Below, piece by piece: positions 1 to 7,472 of a DNA stretch of 14,259 bases (its first letter is position 1; every line of letters begins with the position of its first letter). This DNA is from Bacteroidota bacterium. GTDB taxonomy: Bacteria; Bacteroidota; Rhodothermia; Rhodothermales; UBA10348. The DNA lies in the NCBI GenBank assembly GCA_004356385.1, contig SMXL01000088.1, positions 1-14,259 of the forward strand, given 5' to 3'. The notes under the pieces are model-generated. The model saw only the letters and a list, made by a program, of their open reading frames with translations. It searched no databases and was not told where the DNA came from. Made by a program: the position numbers and the translations under genes.

Positions 1-2387
1 GATTCGGCAACCACTCGGGGAATCGTTTCGAGCGCCACCAATAGTGGAGTGAATTCGATGAGAGCGGCAATGGCGGTGTTGAAGCTCATTCGCTCATAAT
101 CTTCGGTCACACGATGAATGGTTTTATGAAGCGCTCTTTCGACTTCTTCTGTAGGCGGTTCGTCGCTGACTAAAAGAGACCCGTCTTCACCGACAAAATT
201 TCTCCAGACCCGCCGCAGAAAGCGGTTTACACCCACGATATCGCGGGTACTCCATGGTTTGGACGCGTCCAGTGGACCCATATACATCTCGTAAAGCCTT
301 AGCGTGTCACAACCATACTCGTCATTGATTTCATCCGGGCTTACCGCGTTTTTCAGGCTCTTGCCCATCTTGCCGTATTCCTGTGTAACCGGTTGACCGT
401 TATAAGAAAACGATCGGTTTGGTTGGTCCTGAACGTCGACGGCTGAATTACCGTCCTGATCGACAACGTCTATGGCCTCTACTGCCATGCCGCGTTCATC
501 GCGGTATACGGGAGCAAGGATGTATCCCTGATTGAATAGCTTTCCGAAGGGCTCTTTTGTCGAAACATGTCCCAGGTCCAATAATACCTTGTGCCAAAAC
601 CGAGCGTACAGAAGGTGAAGGACTGCGTGTTCAACGCCCCCGATATACAGATCGATACCCGATGGAGACATCCAATAGGCCTCTTTCTCCGGCGCGACGA
701 GTTGATCGCTATTTTCGTTGTCGATAAACCGCAGGTAGTACCAACACGACCCTGCCCACTGAGGCATCGTATTCAGTTCGCGCTCGTATCGGACTCCATC
801 GAGCTCTACAAAGCGCCACGATTCGGGCGCTCGGCTCAACGGAGGCCTGGGTGGAGCGTCTGGATCATCCGACACCGTAGGTCGGAAATCATCCATTTCC
901 GGGAGTTCGACAGGTAAATCCGATTCGTCCACAACACGAATCGTTCCGTCTGGACCGTGAAGGATTGGAAACGGTTCACCCCAATAGCGCTGGCGACTGA
1001 ATAGCCAGTCGCGCAATTTGTACATAATTGTGCCTTCACCGCAATCCGTTTCTTCGAGCCAGTCGATAATCGTCTTTTTTGCCTCGTCGATTTCCATTCC
1101 GTCGAGAAATCCGGAATTGATCGCCCGACCTTCTCCGAGATACGCGTTTCCGTCAAAGTCACTCGGAGGCTGGACCGTGCGAACAATCGGCAAATTAAAA
1201 ACCTCTGCGAACTTCCAATCTCGTTCATCCTGGCCCGGTACGGCCATGATTGCGCCGGTGCCGTACCCCATCAAAACGTAATCTGCAATCCAAACCGGAA
1301 TCAACTCTGAATTGGCCGGATTGACGACGTGACCGCCCGTTGGAACACCCGTTTTCTTTTTGGATTCGGCCATACGGTCGATTTCCGTTCGTCGCTGTGA
1401 CTCTGTCCTATACGCGTTTACGGCATCGCGATTCTCGTCCGTGATGAACGTGTCGACGAGTGGGTGCTCGGGCGCCAAGACCATATACGTGGCTCCGAAT
1501 ACCGTATCCGGCCGTGTAGTAAATACACGAATCCGTTTGTTCGAATCCGGGAGGGCAAAATCGATATAGGCACCGTGACTCCTTCCTACCCAATTGCGCT
1601 GCATGAGCTTGATGGGTTCGGGCCAATCGACGTCATCCAAGTCCCTCACCAGTCGGTCCGCATAAGCAGTTATTCGCAGCATCCACTGCCGCAGATCCCG
1701 CTTATACACTGGATGATTGCCCCGTTCGCTTCGACCCTCATTGGTCACTTCTTCATTGGCCAAGACGGTTCCCAGGGCGGGGCACCAATTGACAGGGACC
1801 TCAGCGATATAGGCGAGTCGATGCTTCGACAAAACCGCCTCCTTTTCGGCATCGGACTTATTCGGCCAATCCGGATCCGAATCGGAATGCTGATCGATCA
1901 GTTTTTCAATCGGTCGGGCGCGTTCTTCGCTCTGATCGTAATAACTGTTGTATAGCTTGACAAAAATCCACTGCGTCCAGCGATAGTAATCCACATCTGT
2001 TGTCGAAAACTGTCGGTCCCAATCGTAGCTGAGTCCTATCGACTTCAGCTGATTCGTCATCGTGTCGATGTTCTTCTCGGTCGTGATCCGAGGATGAACA
2101 CCGTGTTCAACCGCATATTGTTCGGCCGGTAAACCAAATGCGTCGAAACCCATCGGATGGAGCACATTATAGCCCCGAGCCCGTTTAAAACGTGCTAGGA
2201 TATCCGTCGCGATATATCCGAGCGGGTGGCCGACATGAAGGCCCACACCACTCGGATAAGGAAACATATCGAGCACGTAGAATTTGGGCTTCGACGTATC
2301 GACTTCATCCGGCGTTCTGAAGGTCTTAGAACTTTCCCAGAACTGCTGCCACTTTCGTTCTATTTCCTTGAATGGGTATTCCGACAT
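1..2387 (-). CDS. leuS: Leucyl-tRNA synthetase, class I, 3' end cut by the window edge
   Basis: Cytoplasmic enzyme that charges tRNA(Leu) with leucine using ATP. From the ATG at 2387 the frame stays open to the window edge, giving 795 codons. The N-terminus carries the Rossmann-fold HIGH-type motif HVGH at residues 51-54. The CP1 editing domain follows, with TTRPDT near 290-295 and AVPGQDERD near 382-390; D390 matches the editing aspartate of E. coli Leu[15 protein letters not shown] lies before the second signature, which reads KMGKS (673-677) instead of KMSKS. An insert of about 50 residues separates LFNQGYI from that signature. The visible end is in the anticodon-binding helical domain; the C-terminal domain is missing only because the window stops. 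It is last in the run hisC-DUF151-bshC-leuS, 27 bases after bshC. No Shine-Dalgarno sequence precedes the start. Identification is very secure; the exact subclass is from memory of family patterns. Confidence 0.96.
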   Translation of the reverse strand, partial: MSEYPFKEIERKWQQFWESSKTFRTPDEVDTSKPKFYVLDMFPYPSGVGLHVGHPLGYIATDILARFKRARGYNVLHPMGFDAFGLPAEQYAVEHGVHPRITTEKNIDTMTNQLKSIGLSYDWDRQFSTTDVDYYRWTQWIFVKLYNSYYDQSEERARPIEKLIDQHSDSDPDWPNKSDAEKEAVLSKHRLAYIAEVPVNWCPALGTVLANEEVTNEGRSERGNHPVYKRDLRQWMLRITAYADRLVRDLDDVDWPEPIKLMQRNWVGRSHGAYIDFALPDSNKRIRVFTTRPDTVFGATYMVLAPEHPLVDTFITDENRDAVNAYRTESQRRTEIDRMAESKKKTGVPTGGHVVNPANSELIPVWIADYVLMGYGTGAIMAVPGQDERDWKFAEVFNLPIVRTVQPPSDFDGNAYLGEGRAINSGFLDGMEIDEAKKTIIDWLEETDCGEGTIMYKLRDWLFSRQRYWGEPFPILHGPDGTIRVVDESDLPVELPEMDDFRPTVSDDPDAPPRPPLSRAPESWRFVELDGVRYERELNTMPQWAGSCWYYLRFIDNENSDQLVAPEKEAYWMSPSGIDLYIGGVEHAVLHLLYARFWHKVLLDLGHVSTKEPFGKLFNQGYILAPVYRDERGMAVEAIDVVDQDGNSAVDVQDQPNRSFSYNGQPVTQEYGKMGKSLKNAVSPDEINDEYGCDTLRLYEMYMGPLDASKPWSTRDIVGVNRFLRRVWRNFVGEDGSLLVSDEPPTEEVERALHKTIHRVTEDYERMSFNTAIAALIEFTPLLVALETIPRVVAE

Positions 2388-2414
2388 CCCGAGATATTCT
2401 GAATTCAGAGACTG

Positions 2415-4037
2415 TTAAAGCGTTAAAACCTGGTGAGATGTCGTATCCAGCTCTATCTCACGCATGAGTCGACTCACCAGATCTGTACCATATTTGTTCA
2501 TGAAATATAGAGGCGAGATACATCGTTCTTGCAGAATATTTTCGGGAAACAAACTGTTCCGTGCCCTCGTGAGCTGATTCTGAGTTTGATCGTGCCGCCG
2601 TTTTTCGGCCTTCACTACTCGATTCTTTAGTTTCCCCCACTCCTTCATCAGCGCAACCCGAGTGGCCTCGCCCGTTTTCGTTAAGGAGGCGTCTACCGCC
2701 TCTATGGCCGGGCTCACGGTGTTTACTGCGTCGTGAATGTGTTGACCGGCACGTTCAAAGATGGCCTCCGCGTCTATATCCATGGCATCAACCACAATCC
2801 CATGAAATAATTTCTCAAGATCCTTTTCAAAGGAAGGAATGGAAAGAGAATACCGGTCCAGCACTTTCGCGATACTTGGCTCAACGAGTGTTACGCTCGC
2901 CCGCGGATAGATAATCGGCATGGGTACGCTCGCCCACTCATAGATCGATCGGAATTGTGCGAAGTAGGCTACCTCTCCCGGTCCGGCGACGTACGCAGCC
3001 GTGGGCAGAATGGAGTCCTGGACAATGGGTCTCAAGACCACATTCGGGCTGAATGACTCGGGGTTTTCATCCACCATCAAGAGCAGTTCATCGCGTGTGT
3101 AGCGGATGTCGGTTCCCTTCAGTCGGAAGTCATTTCCTTCCGCCACGACGGAATGTCTCCCTGTTTCGTTAAGCAGGAACAGATGGGTAGGTGACGACTG
3201 AACCTGGACATGAAAGCTCTCTTCCAGCTTGCTGCTGGTCTCCTTTAGAAGGGCCGAGGTTTTAGCGTGTTCTTTGAGTTCCTTTCGGAATACCGGCCCA
3301 GCGATCTTCTTCAATCTCGGGTCGTCACCGGAAACGAAGATTATCCCTTCATCTTCAAAAAGAGACCCCATTAATCTGGTGAAAGCCGTCAGGAACGTTG
3401 CATTGGGCCTATAGGCATCACGGACCATTTTCAGAATTCCATCGTGAAATTCAGTGCCGGGCAACAACTCGTCGAGTTGCCCCACGACCTCCTTTATGCT
3501 CTCTTCAAGAGTAATTCTTCCCACTGGCACAGAATTCCCGTCCGAATGAACGGACGAGTACTTTAGTCTGTGGATCCCATCACTTCCCGCGACTGCCACG
3601 GAAGCCACTTCATCGAAATCGTGATCTTCACCTTCCAGCCAGAAGACGGGTACCGTCGGTCGCCCTGATTCCTCTTCGATCTGACGAGCCAGTTGAACAG
3701 CCGTCAGCGTCTTGTAGAGTGTATACATGGGCCCGGTAAACAGACCCAGTTGTTGTCCTGTGACAACAGCAACCGCGTCCGATCCCGCCAGTCGCTCGAT
3801 ATTCCGTAGTGTAGCCTCGCCCGCGCCATAGGATTTGTTCTGATCGGAGAGAACCTCTACCAACTGACGCCGGTGATTGAATTGATCGGCCACCTGCTGC
3901 GCGATTTGTCCACGTTGTCGCGGATCTCTGTAATCACCACTGAAGTACCCGGCAACTGAATCAAAGTCACTCGTGTACGTGGTAAACAATCTGGAAAACG
4001 ACTTGAATTCTGAATAGGGGAGACGTTCAAGCGCCAT
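2415..4037 (-). CDS. bshC: Bacillithiol biosynthesis cysteine-adding enzyme BshC
   Basis: BshC is thought to add cysteine to GlcN-malate in the last step of bacillithiol synthesis, a thiol used for redox buffering in Firmicutes and many Bacteroidota. Counting from the ATG at 4037 the protein has 540 residues, close to the usual length of about 540. Family signatures are VTGQQLGLFTGP (about 92-103), the nucleotidyl-transferase-like core, and FWLEGEDHDFDE (about 132-143). A charged helical, probably coiled-coil stretch lies at about 445-500, followed by the ending ERCISPLYFMNKYG. A TTG at 4055 in the same frame would add six residues. I prefer the ATG because an A-rich stretch sits directly before it and neither start has a Shine-Dalgarno sequence. 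It lies between the DUF151 gene and leuS with short gaps, so co-transcription is likely. The partner genes bshA and bshB are not in this window. Confidence 0.93.
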   Translation of the reverse strand: MALERLPYSEFKSFSRLFTTYTSDFDSVAGYFSGDYRDPRQRGQIAQQVADQFNHRRQLVEVLSDQNKSYGAGEATLRNIERLAGSDAVAVVTGQQLGLFTGPMYTLYKTLTAVQLARQIEEESGRPTVPVFWLEGEDHDFDEVASVAVAGSDGIHRLKYSSVHSDGNSVPVGRITLEESIKEVVGQLDELLPGTEFHDGILKMVRDAYRPNATFLTAFTRLMGSLFEDEGIIFVSGDDPRLKKIAGPVFRKELKEHAKTSALLKETSSKLEESFHVQVQSSPTHLFLLNETGRHSVVAEGNDFRLKGTDIRYTRDELLLMVDENPESFSPNVVLRPIVQDSILPTAAYVAGPGEVAYFAQFRSIYEWASVPMPIIYPRASVTLVEPSIAKVLDRYSLSIPSFEKDLEKLFHGIVVDAMDIDAEAIFERAGQHIHDAVNTVSPAIEAVDASLTKTGEATRVALMKEWGKLKNRVVKAEKRRHDQTQNQLTRARNSLFPENILQERCISPLYFMNKYGTDLVSRLMREIELDTTSHQVLTL

Positions 4038-4092
4038 TTTTTCAGTGGGTTTCAAATGTGGGGAGAGGCCAGCAGGAAGCGTTTGGGAAGGG

Positions 4093-4683
4093 CTAATTCT
4101 CGCTTCCCATCATTTTTTTGATCTCATCTCGAAGCTTTGCCGCCCGTTCATAATCTTCTTCCGAAATGGCTTTCGAGAGATCCGCTTGAACACGTTCCAG
4201 ATCGGATTTCGGCTCTTCCTCGAGTTCAGGGTCGTCCTCCGACTCGGTTTCGATTTCTGCAAGTTCGTCTTCTTCGTCCGTCGGAATACCTGCTTCTTCT
4301 AGAACTTCGTCCGAAACGAAAATGGGCGCACCAACGCGAACGGCTACGGCGACTGCGTCACTTGGTCGAGAGTCCAGGAACTCTTCGGATCCATTTACGG
4401 TGTAGCGAATTTTTGCGAAAAAAGTACCTTCACGCAATTCGTCGATTACAATCTCCGTCACTTCCCCACCCACCGCGTCATACAAGTCGCGAATCAAATC
4501 ATGCGTCATAGGACGAGGGGGCTGGATTTTTTCCAGTTCCAGCGCTATAGCCTGCGCCTCAAACGCACCGATTATAATCGGCAGACGTCGACTTCCATCT
4601 ACTTCTCCAAGAACGAGAGCGTAGGCACCGCCGCTAGACGGACTCGTGGAGAGTCCTATAATATCGACTTGAATAAGATCCAT
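4093..4683 (-). CDS. DUF151 / bifunctional nuclease (BFN) domain protein with C-terminal UVR motif
   Basis: A 196-residue soluble protein. Residues 1-130 form a BFN (DUF151) domain, with the conserved-looking stretches LPIIIGAFEAQAIALELE (34-51), the HDL at 61-63 and SRPSDAVAVAVR (105-116). A very acidic linker follows (about 129-158, rich in D and E). The tail (about 161-192) is a UVR motif with the pattern LxxAISEEDYERAAKLRDEI, the UvrB-UvrC interaction helix pair also found in McsA and ClpC. BFN proteins were named after a plant bifunctional nuclease; the bacterial role is poorly defined, and nuclease activity cannot be judged from the sequence. The start is the ATG at 4683, without a Shine-Dalgarno sequence. 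The gene begins 42 bases after the hisC stop and ends 37 bases before the bshC ATG, so it is probably in the same transcript. Confidence 0.9.
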   Translation of the reverse strand: MDLIQVDIIGLSTSPSSGGAYALVLGEVDGSRRLPIIIGAFEAQAIALELEKIQPPRPMTHDLIRDLYDAVGGEVTEIVIDELREGTFFAKIRYTVNGSEEFLDSRPSDAVAVAVRVGAPIFVSDEVLEEAGIPTDEEDELAEIETESEDDPELEEEPKSDLERVQADLSKAISEEDYERAAKLRDEIKKMMGSEN

Positions 4684-4725
4684 AGGTTCGTTCGGGGCCT
4701 TCTCTTGCGAATCGTCAGGGTTGAC

Positions 4726-5817
4726 TCAGGGAGACTCAATCAAAGCGAATTTTAACGCAGTGATAAATGCCTTGTTCTCAGAGGGCGTCCCGGTCGATAC
4801 GCGCAGGTATCCGTCCAATTCTGGATACGAGGACAGGGTGCGAATGATCACGCCACGCTTCGCCAAAATTGTTGCCAGGCGCTCCGGGGCTATATCTGTT
4901 TTGAACAGAACAAAATTCGTAGTAGACGGAACGACGACGACACCCGGAATCGCTTTCAATTCCTCCGTAAGATCCGAGATGTCCGCTTTCAAAACTCGGA
5001 CTCTTTCCGCGAGGAGATCCGACCTTTTAACCAGCTCAATGGCCGTAATTTCTGAGAACCGGTCTACCATGAACGGCAATCTAGCTTTCAAGATTTCGCT
5101 CATGACTTGAGGATGTCCCAAAAGATACCCAATCCGAATACCTGCAAGTCCGAACGCCTTCGAAAGCGTTTTCATCACAATCAGGTTCGGGTATCTATCC
5201 ATGAGCGAAATCGAACTCTGATCCAGACAGAATTCGTGATACGCCTCGTCAATGACTACAAATCCGGGAGCCTTCTCACATAAATGTTCGATCGCATCGA
5301 ACGGTACGGATAAACCCGTCGGATTATTGGGCGATGCCACGATGGTCAGCACGACGCTTGAGTCAGAGGCGGATTCGACGATTCCATCGATGTCAAAGTC
5401 TAGGCTTTTTAGCGGTGCGATCGGAACGACCTCTCCGCCATGCATACGCACGACGGACTCATACAATGCAAACATCGGACGGGGTAGGACCACCCGAGTT
5501 CCGGCAGAAATAAAGCACAGTGCCAGCGTCTGGGTGAGATCATTGGATCCGTTTCCTACGAGTACACTGCCTTCGGGCAGATTATGGTGCTCAGCCAGCA
5601 CCGATATCAACTCGGACGGTTGTGAAGCCGGATACCGATTGAATTGAATCTGCTCGAACTTTTTCAGAATTTCCGTCTTGATCTCCCGGGGAAGATCAAA
5701 CGGACACTCGTTCTGATTCAGTTTGCAATTACTCTCATCGGATCCACCTACGAAGTAGGGTTTTTCCATTCGAACTTCAGATCGAATAAGTCGAACCAAT
5801 TGCTCCATCTGTCGCAT
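4726..5817 (-). CDS. hisC: Histidinol-phosphate aminotransferase
   Basis: A PLP-dependent class I/II aminotransferase (fold type I) of 363 residues. It normally exchanges imidazole-acetol phosphate and glutamate for histidinol phosphate and 2-oxoglutarate in histidine synthesis. Visible signatures are KLNQNECPFDLP (32-43), the ribbon VGNGSNDL (87-94), SPNNPTG (162-168), DEAYHEF (190-196) and the Schiff-base lysine K220 in TLSKAFGLAGIRIGY. R344 in LRVST is the likely carboxylate-binding arginine. ATG codons at residues 1, 4 and 17 are all possible starts; the first fits the usual distance to the LNxNE motif. No other his gene is in the window, so the related aromatic aminotransferase role (aroJ-type Tyr/Phe) cannot be excluded, although family resemblance favours HisC. 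It is first in the probable operon with DUF151, bshC and leuS, and a candidate promoter lies just upstream. Confidence 0.92.
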   Translation of the reverse strand: MRQMEQLVRLIRSEVRMEKPYFVGGSDESNCKLNQNECPFDLPREIKTEILKKFEQIQFNRYPASQPSELISVLAEHHNLPEGSVLVGNGSNDLTQTLALCFISAGTRVVLPRPMFALYESVVRMHGGEVVPIAPLKSLDFDIDGIVESASDSSVVLTIVASPNNPTGLSVPFDAIEHLCEKAPGFVVIDEAYHEFCLDQSSISLMDRYPNLIVMKTLSKAFGLAGIRIGYLLGHPQVMSEILKARLPFMVDRFSEITAIELVKRSDLLAERVRVLKADISDLTEELKAIPGVVVVPSTTNFVLFKTDIAPERLATILAKRGVIIRTLSSYPELDGYLRVSTGTPSENKAFITALKFALIESP

Positions 5818-5832
5818 CGCTATTCAGAGTTC

Positions 5833-5860
5833 TATGTATTGAGATCAGACGAGGATTCAA
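5833..5860 (-). promoter_or_regulatory. Candidate promoter for the hisC-DUF151-bshC-leuS run
   Basis: On the minus strand TTGAAT (5860-5855) and TACATA (5838-5833) are separated by 16 bases and lie just upstream of the hisC ATG at 5817, immediately downstream of a candidate terminator. The match to the sigma-70 consensus is only partial, and the implied leader would be about 10 bases. The placement is the main support. Confidence 0.25.
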
Positions 5861-5890
5861 GAATTTCAAAATATCTACGGCCGAAGTCTG

Positions 5891-5908
5891 AAAAAACCTC
5901 GTTACGAG
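5891..5908 (-). terminator. Candidate intrinsic terminator downstream of the PUR-like gene
   Basis: Reading the minus strand, CTCG-TAA-CGAG forms a short hairpin followed by G and six T residues (5896-5891). A competing outer pairing, ACCTC (5923-5919) with GAGGT (5900-5896), also ends at the T run. It sits about 90 bases after the stop of the PUR-like gene and before hisC, where a transcript end would be expected. The stem is short, so strength is uncertain. Confidence 0.5.
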
Positions 5909-6000
5909 AATTCGCGATGAGGTGTTTGTGTCACTCCGGTGACGGTCGATTACGATTCAGTACGAATGGCGTGCATGCGGAACCATCGAACGAGCTACTT

Positions 6001-6396
6001 CTACTCGTCGGCTGGATCGTTGGATGAGACCGAAAGGTCTGGTAGATCCCGAAATTCATATTCGGGTAAACATTCTTCTCGAACGTAAGTCAGCACCTCG
6101 TGCATCGCCGTAACGAATTTTCCAAAATCCTCTTTGTACAAAAATATTTTGTGCTTTTCGTAGCGGGATTCGGCAATTCGTTTGCTCTCGGTTATCGTAA
6201 GAAAGAAATCTTCGCCGGAGCGGGTCGTTTTAATATCGAAGAAATAAGTCCGTTTGCCGGCGGGAACTCGCTTCGAGAAAACCTCTCCCCGGTACTCGAC
6301 TGTGTTCTTCGTCCTGTTCGAAACCGTGTCTTCGATTTCGGACTCAGCAGTAATCGCAATAGCCTCTGATTCTATGGGTTCCTGGTCCTGACTCAT
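6001..6396 (-). CDS. DUF3276 / PUR-alpha-like nucleic-acid-binding protein
   Basis: A 131-residue protein. After a polar, acidic N-terminal tail of about 30 residues comes the PUR-like core at about 33-107. It contains EVFSKRVPAGKRTYFFDIK, FFLTITESKRI and YEKHKIFLYKEDFGKF, the typical conserved blocks of DUF3276. This family is widespread in Bacteroidota and related to the single-stranded DNA/RNA-binding PUR domains (for example the Borrelia PUR protein). The expected role is binding of single-stranded nucleic acid and regulation in the cytoplasm or nucleoid; targets here are unknown. A short acidic tail ends the protein. The ATG at 6396 is preceded by GAGAGGAAAG, the best ribosome binding site in the window. 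A candidate promoter upstream and terminator downstream suggest it is transcribed alone. Confidence 0.88.
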   Translation of the reverse strand: MSQDQEPIESEAIAITAESEIEDTVSNRTKNTVEYRGEVFSKRVPAGKRTYFFDIKTTRSGEDFFLTITESKRIAESRYEKHKIFLYKEDFGKFVTAMHEVLTYVREECLPEYEFRDLPDLSVSSNDPADE

Positions 6397-6399
6397 CTT

Positions 6400-6406
6400 T
6401 CCTCTC
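6400..6406 (-). promoter_or_regulatory. Shine-Dalgarno sequence of the PUR-like gene
   Basis: On the minus strand GAGAGGA lies a few bases before the ATG at 6396. This supports that start. It is notable because the other starts in the window lack a clear Shine-Dalgarno sequence, as is common in Bacteroidota. Confidence 0.6.
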
Positions 6407-6501
6407 GTACAATTTTCAGCGCTCGAGACCCGGTTTTTTCTCCTGGGGATAGTGGGAAACCATCATAATGGCACATTAGGCCTCAAGTATGGCTAAATAT
6501 G

Positions 6502-6537
6502 CAAATCTATTCAGGCAATTACAAAGAGGTTCTCAAA
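6502..6537 (-). promoter_or_regulatory. Candidate Bacteroidota-type promoter for the PUR-like gene
   Basis: On the minus strand TAGATTTG (6509-6502) matches the Bacteroidota -7 consensus TAnnTTTG exactly. A TTTG at 6537-6534 could serve as the -33 element, but the 24-base spacing is somewhat long for that consensus. It would give a leader of roughly 100 bases before the ATG at 6396. It lies in the 179-base gap that separates pnp from this gene. Confidence 0.4.
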
Positions 6538-6575
6538 ATCACATCGGGCCGGCCCTCTATTTTCGATGGTTTTAC

Positions 6576-7460
6576 TCAGTCTTCGGCTATCGGCGCAAGC
6601 TGAATAACGGCCATGGCCAACTTTTCCAAGGAGACTCGAACGGCCAGTCCGGTCGCAATAACCTCGTCGTGATTCAGGGGAGTACTACTTAATCCTGTAG
6701 CGAAATTCGTGATCGTTGAAAGTCCAATGACATTCATATTTTCCTCGCGAGCCTGAATGACTTCGGGAACTGTACTCATGCCTACAGCGTCGGCGCCCAT
6801 CTTTCGAAATGCAATGATTTCTGCTTTTGTTTCGTAGCTCGGTCCTCGTGTCCAAAGGTACGTGCCTCTCTCCGTCGCGACACCCATTTCAGTGGCAAGA
6901 TTCTCGGCGTTTCGAGTCCATTCCAGATCGTAATAGTCAGAAGACCCTCTGGACGGCCACTCGTGAGCTCCAATGACCGACGACGATCGGACTCCCGAAG
7001 ACGCTCCAACGACCGAAGAAGTCCCTCTCTCGAGCGGATCCACTCCGGTTTGGTTGATGTGATCCGTAATCCACATCAGAGTCCCCGGCGCGAACCGCGG
7101 ATTGATTCCTCCACTCGCATTCGTTACGAACAAACAGGAAGCTCCAAGCGCGCTAACCAGCCGTATCGGAAAAACGACTTGAGACGGGCTATGTCCCTCG
7201 TACATGTGGAGCCGTCCCTGGATTACGACGACGGATTTTCCCCCAAGACGACCAAAAACAAATCGTCCTTTGTGACCCGACACTGTGGCCGACGGAAGAT
7301 GAGGGATGTCCGTCGCTTCGATAACCAAAGGATCCTTCACACGGTCAGCGAGGGCTCCCAGCCCCGATCCCAATACGAGTGCAATCTCGGGGGATGAATC
7401 CGAATGGTTTCGGATGTAATTCACCGCTTCTCTGAGGGCCTGACTCGTGGGGCTATCCAT
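6576..7460 (-). CDS. Purine nucleoside phosphorylase, trimeric (PNP/MTAP) family, with divergent active-site loop
   Basis: Phosphorolytic enzyme of purine salvage: purine (deoxy)nucleoside plus phosphate gives the free base and (deoxy)ribose 1-phosphate. Residue numbers count from a TTG at 7472; I prefer the ATG at 7460, four residues later, giving 294 residues. Family residues are the phosphate-loop GSGLG (35-39), the histidine of VSGHKGR (H67), GRLHMYEGH (86-94), NASGGIN (118-124), GPSYETKAE (210-218) with the base-binding glutamate E214, VGMSTVPEV (230-238) and STITN with N256. The last two base-binding positions fit 6-oxopurine specificity. Residues about 142-195 are unusual: the usual GPND...RFPDM segment is absent and replaced by a Ser/Gly-rich stretch ending in HEWPS. 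The gene follows the phosphatase stop by 12 bases, so it is very likely in the same transcript. Confidence 0.93.
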   Translation of the reverse strand: MDSPTSQALREAVNYIRNHSDSSPEIALVLGSGLGALADRVKDPLVIEATDIPHLPSATVSGHKGRFVFGRLGGKSVVVIQGRLHMYEGHSPSQVVFPIRLVSALGASCLFVTNASGGINPRFAPGTLMWITDHINQTGVDPLERGTSSVVGASSGVRSSSVIGAHEWPSRGSSDYYDLEWTRNAENLATEMGVATERGTYLWTRGPSYETKAEIIAFRKMGADAVGMSTVPEVIQAREENMNVIGLSTITNFATGLSSTPLNHDEVIATGLAVRVSLEKLAMAVIQLAPIAED

Positions 7461-7472
7461 CAGACTATTCAA

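Noticed and set aside
420..520. Possible frameshift or pseudogene in leuS because of the extra segment before KMGKS
   Set aside because: The frame stays open on both sides, the signatures are in one frame, and inserts at this place occur in some LeuRS groups.
6546..6555. Palindrome GGGCCGGCCC in the gap after pnp
   Set aside because: Perfect but short, with no spacer for a stable hairpin and no T run. The surrounding CATCG/CGATG pairing (6542-6568) could form a weak stem but lacks a good T tract on the minus strand, so I do not call a terminator.
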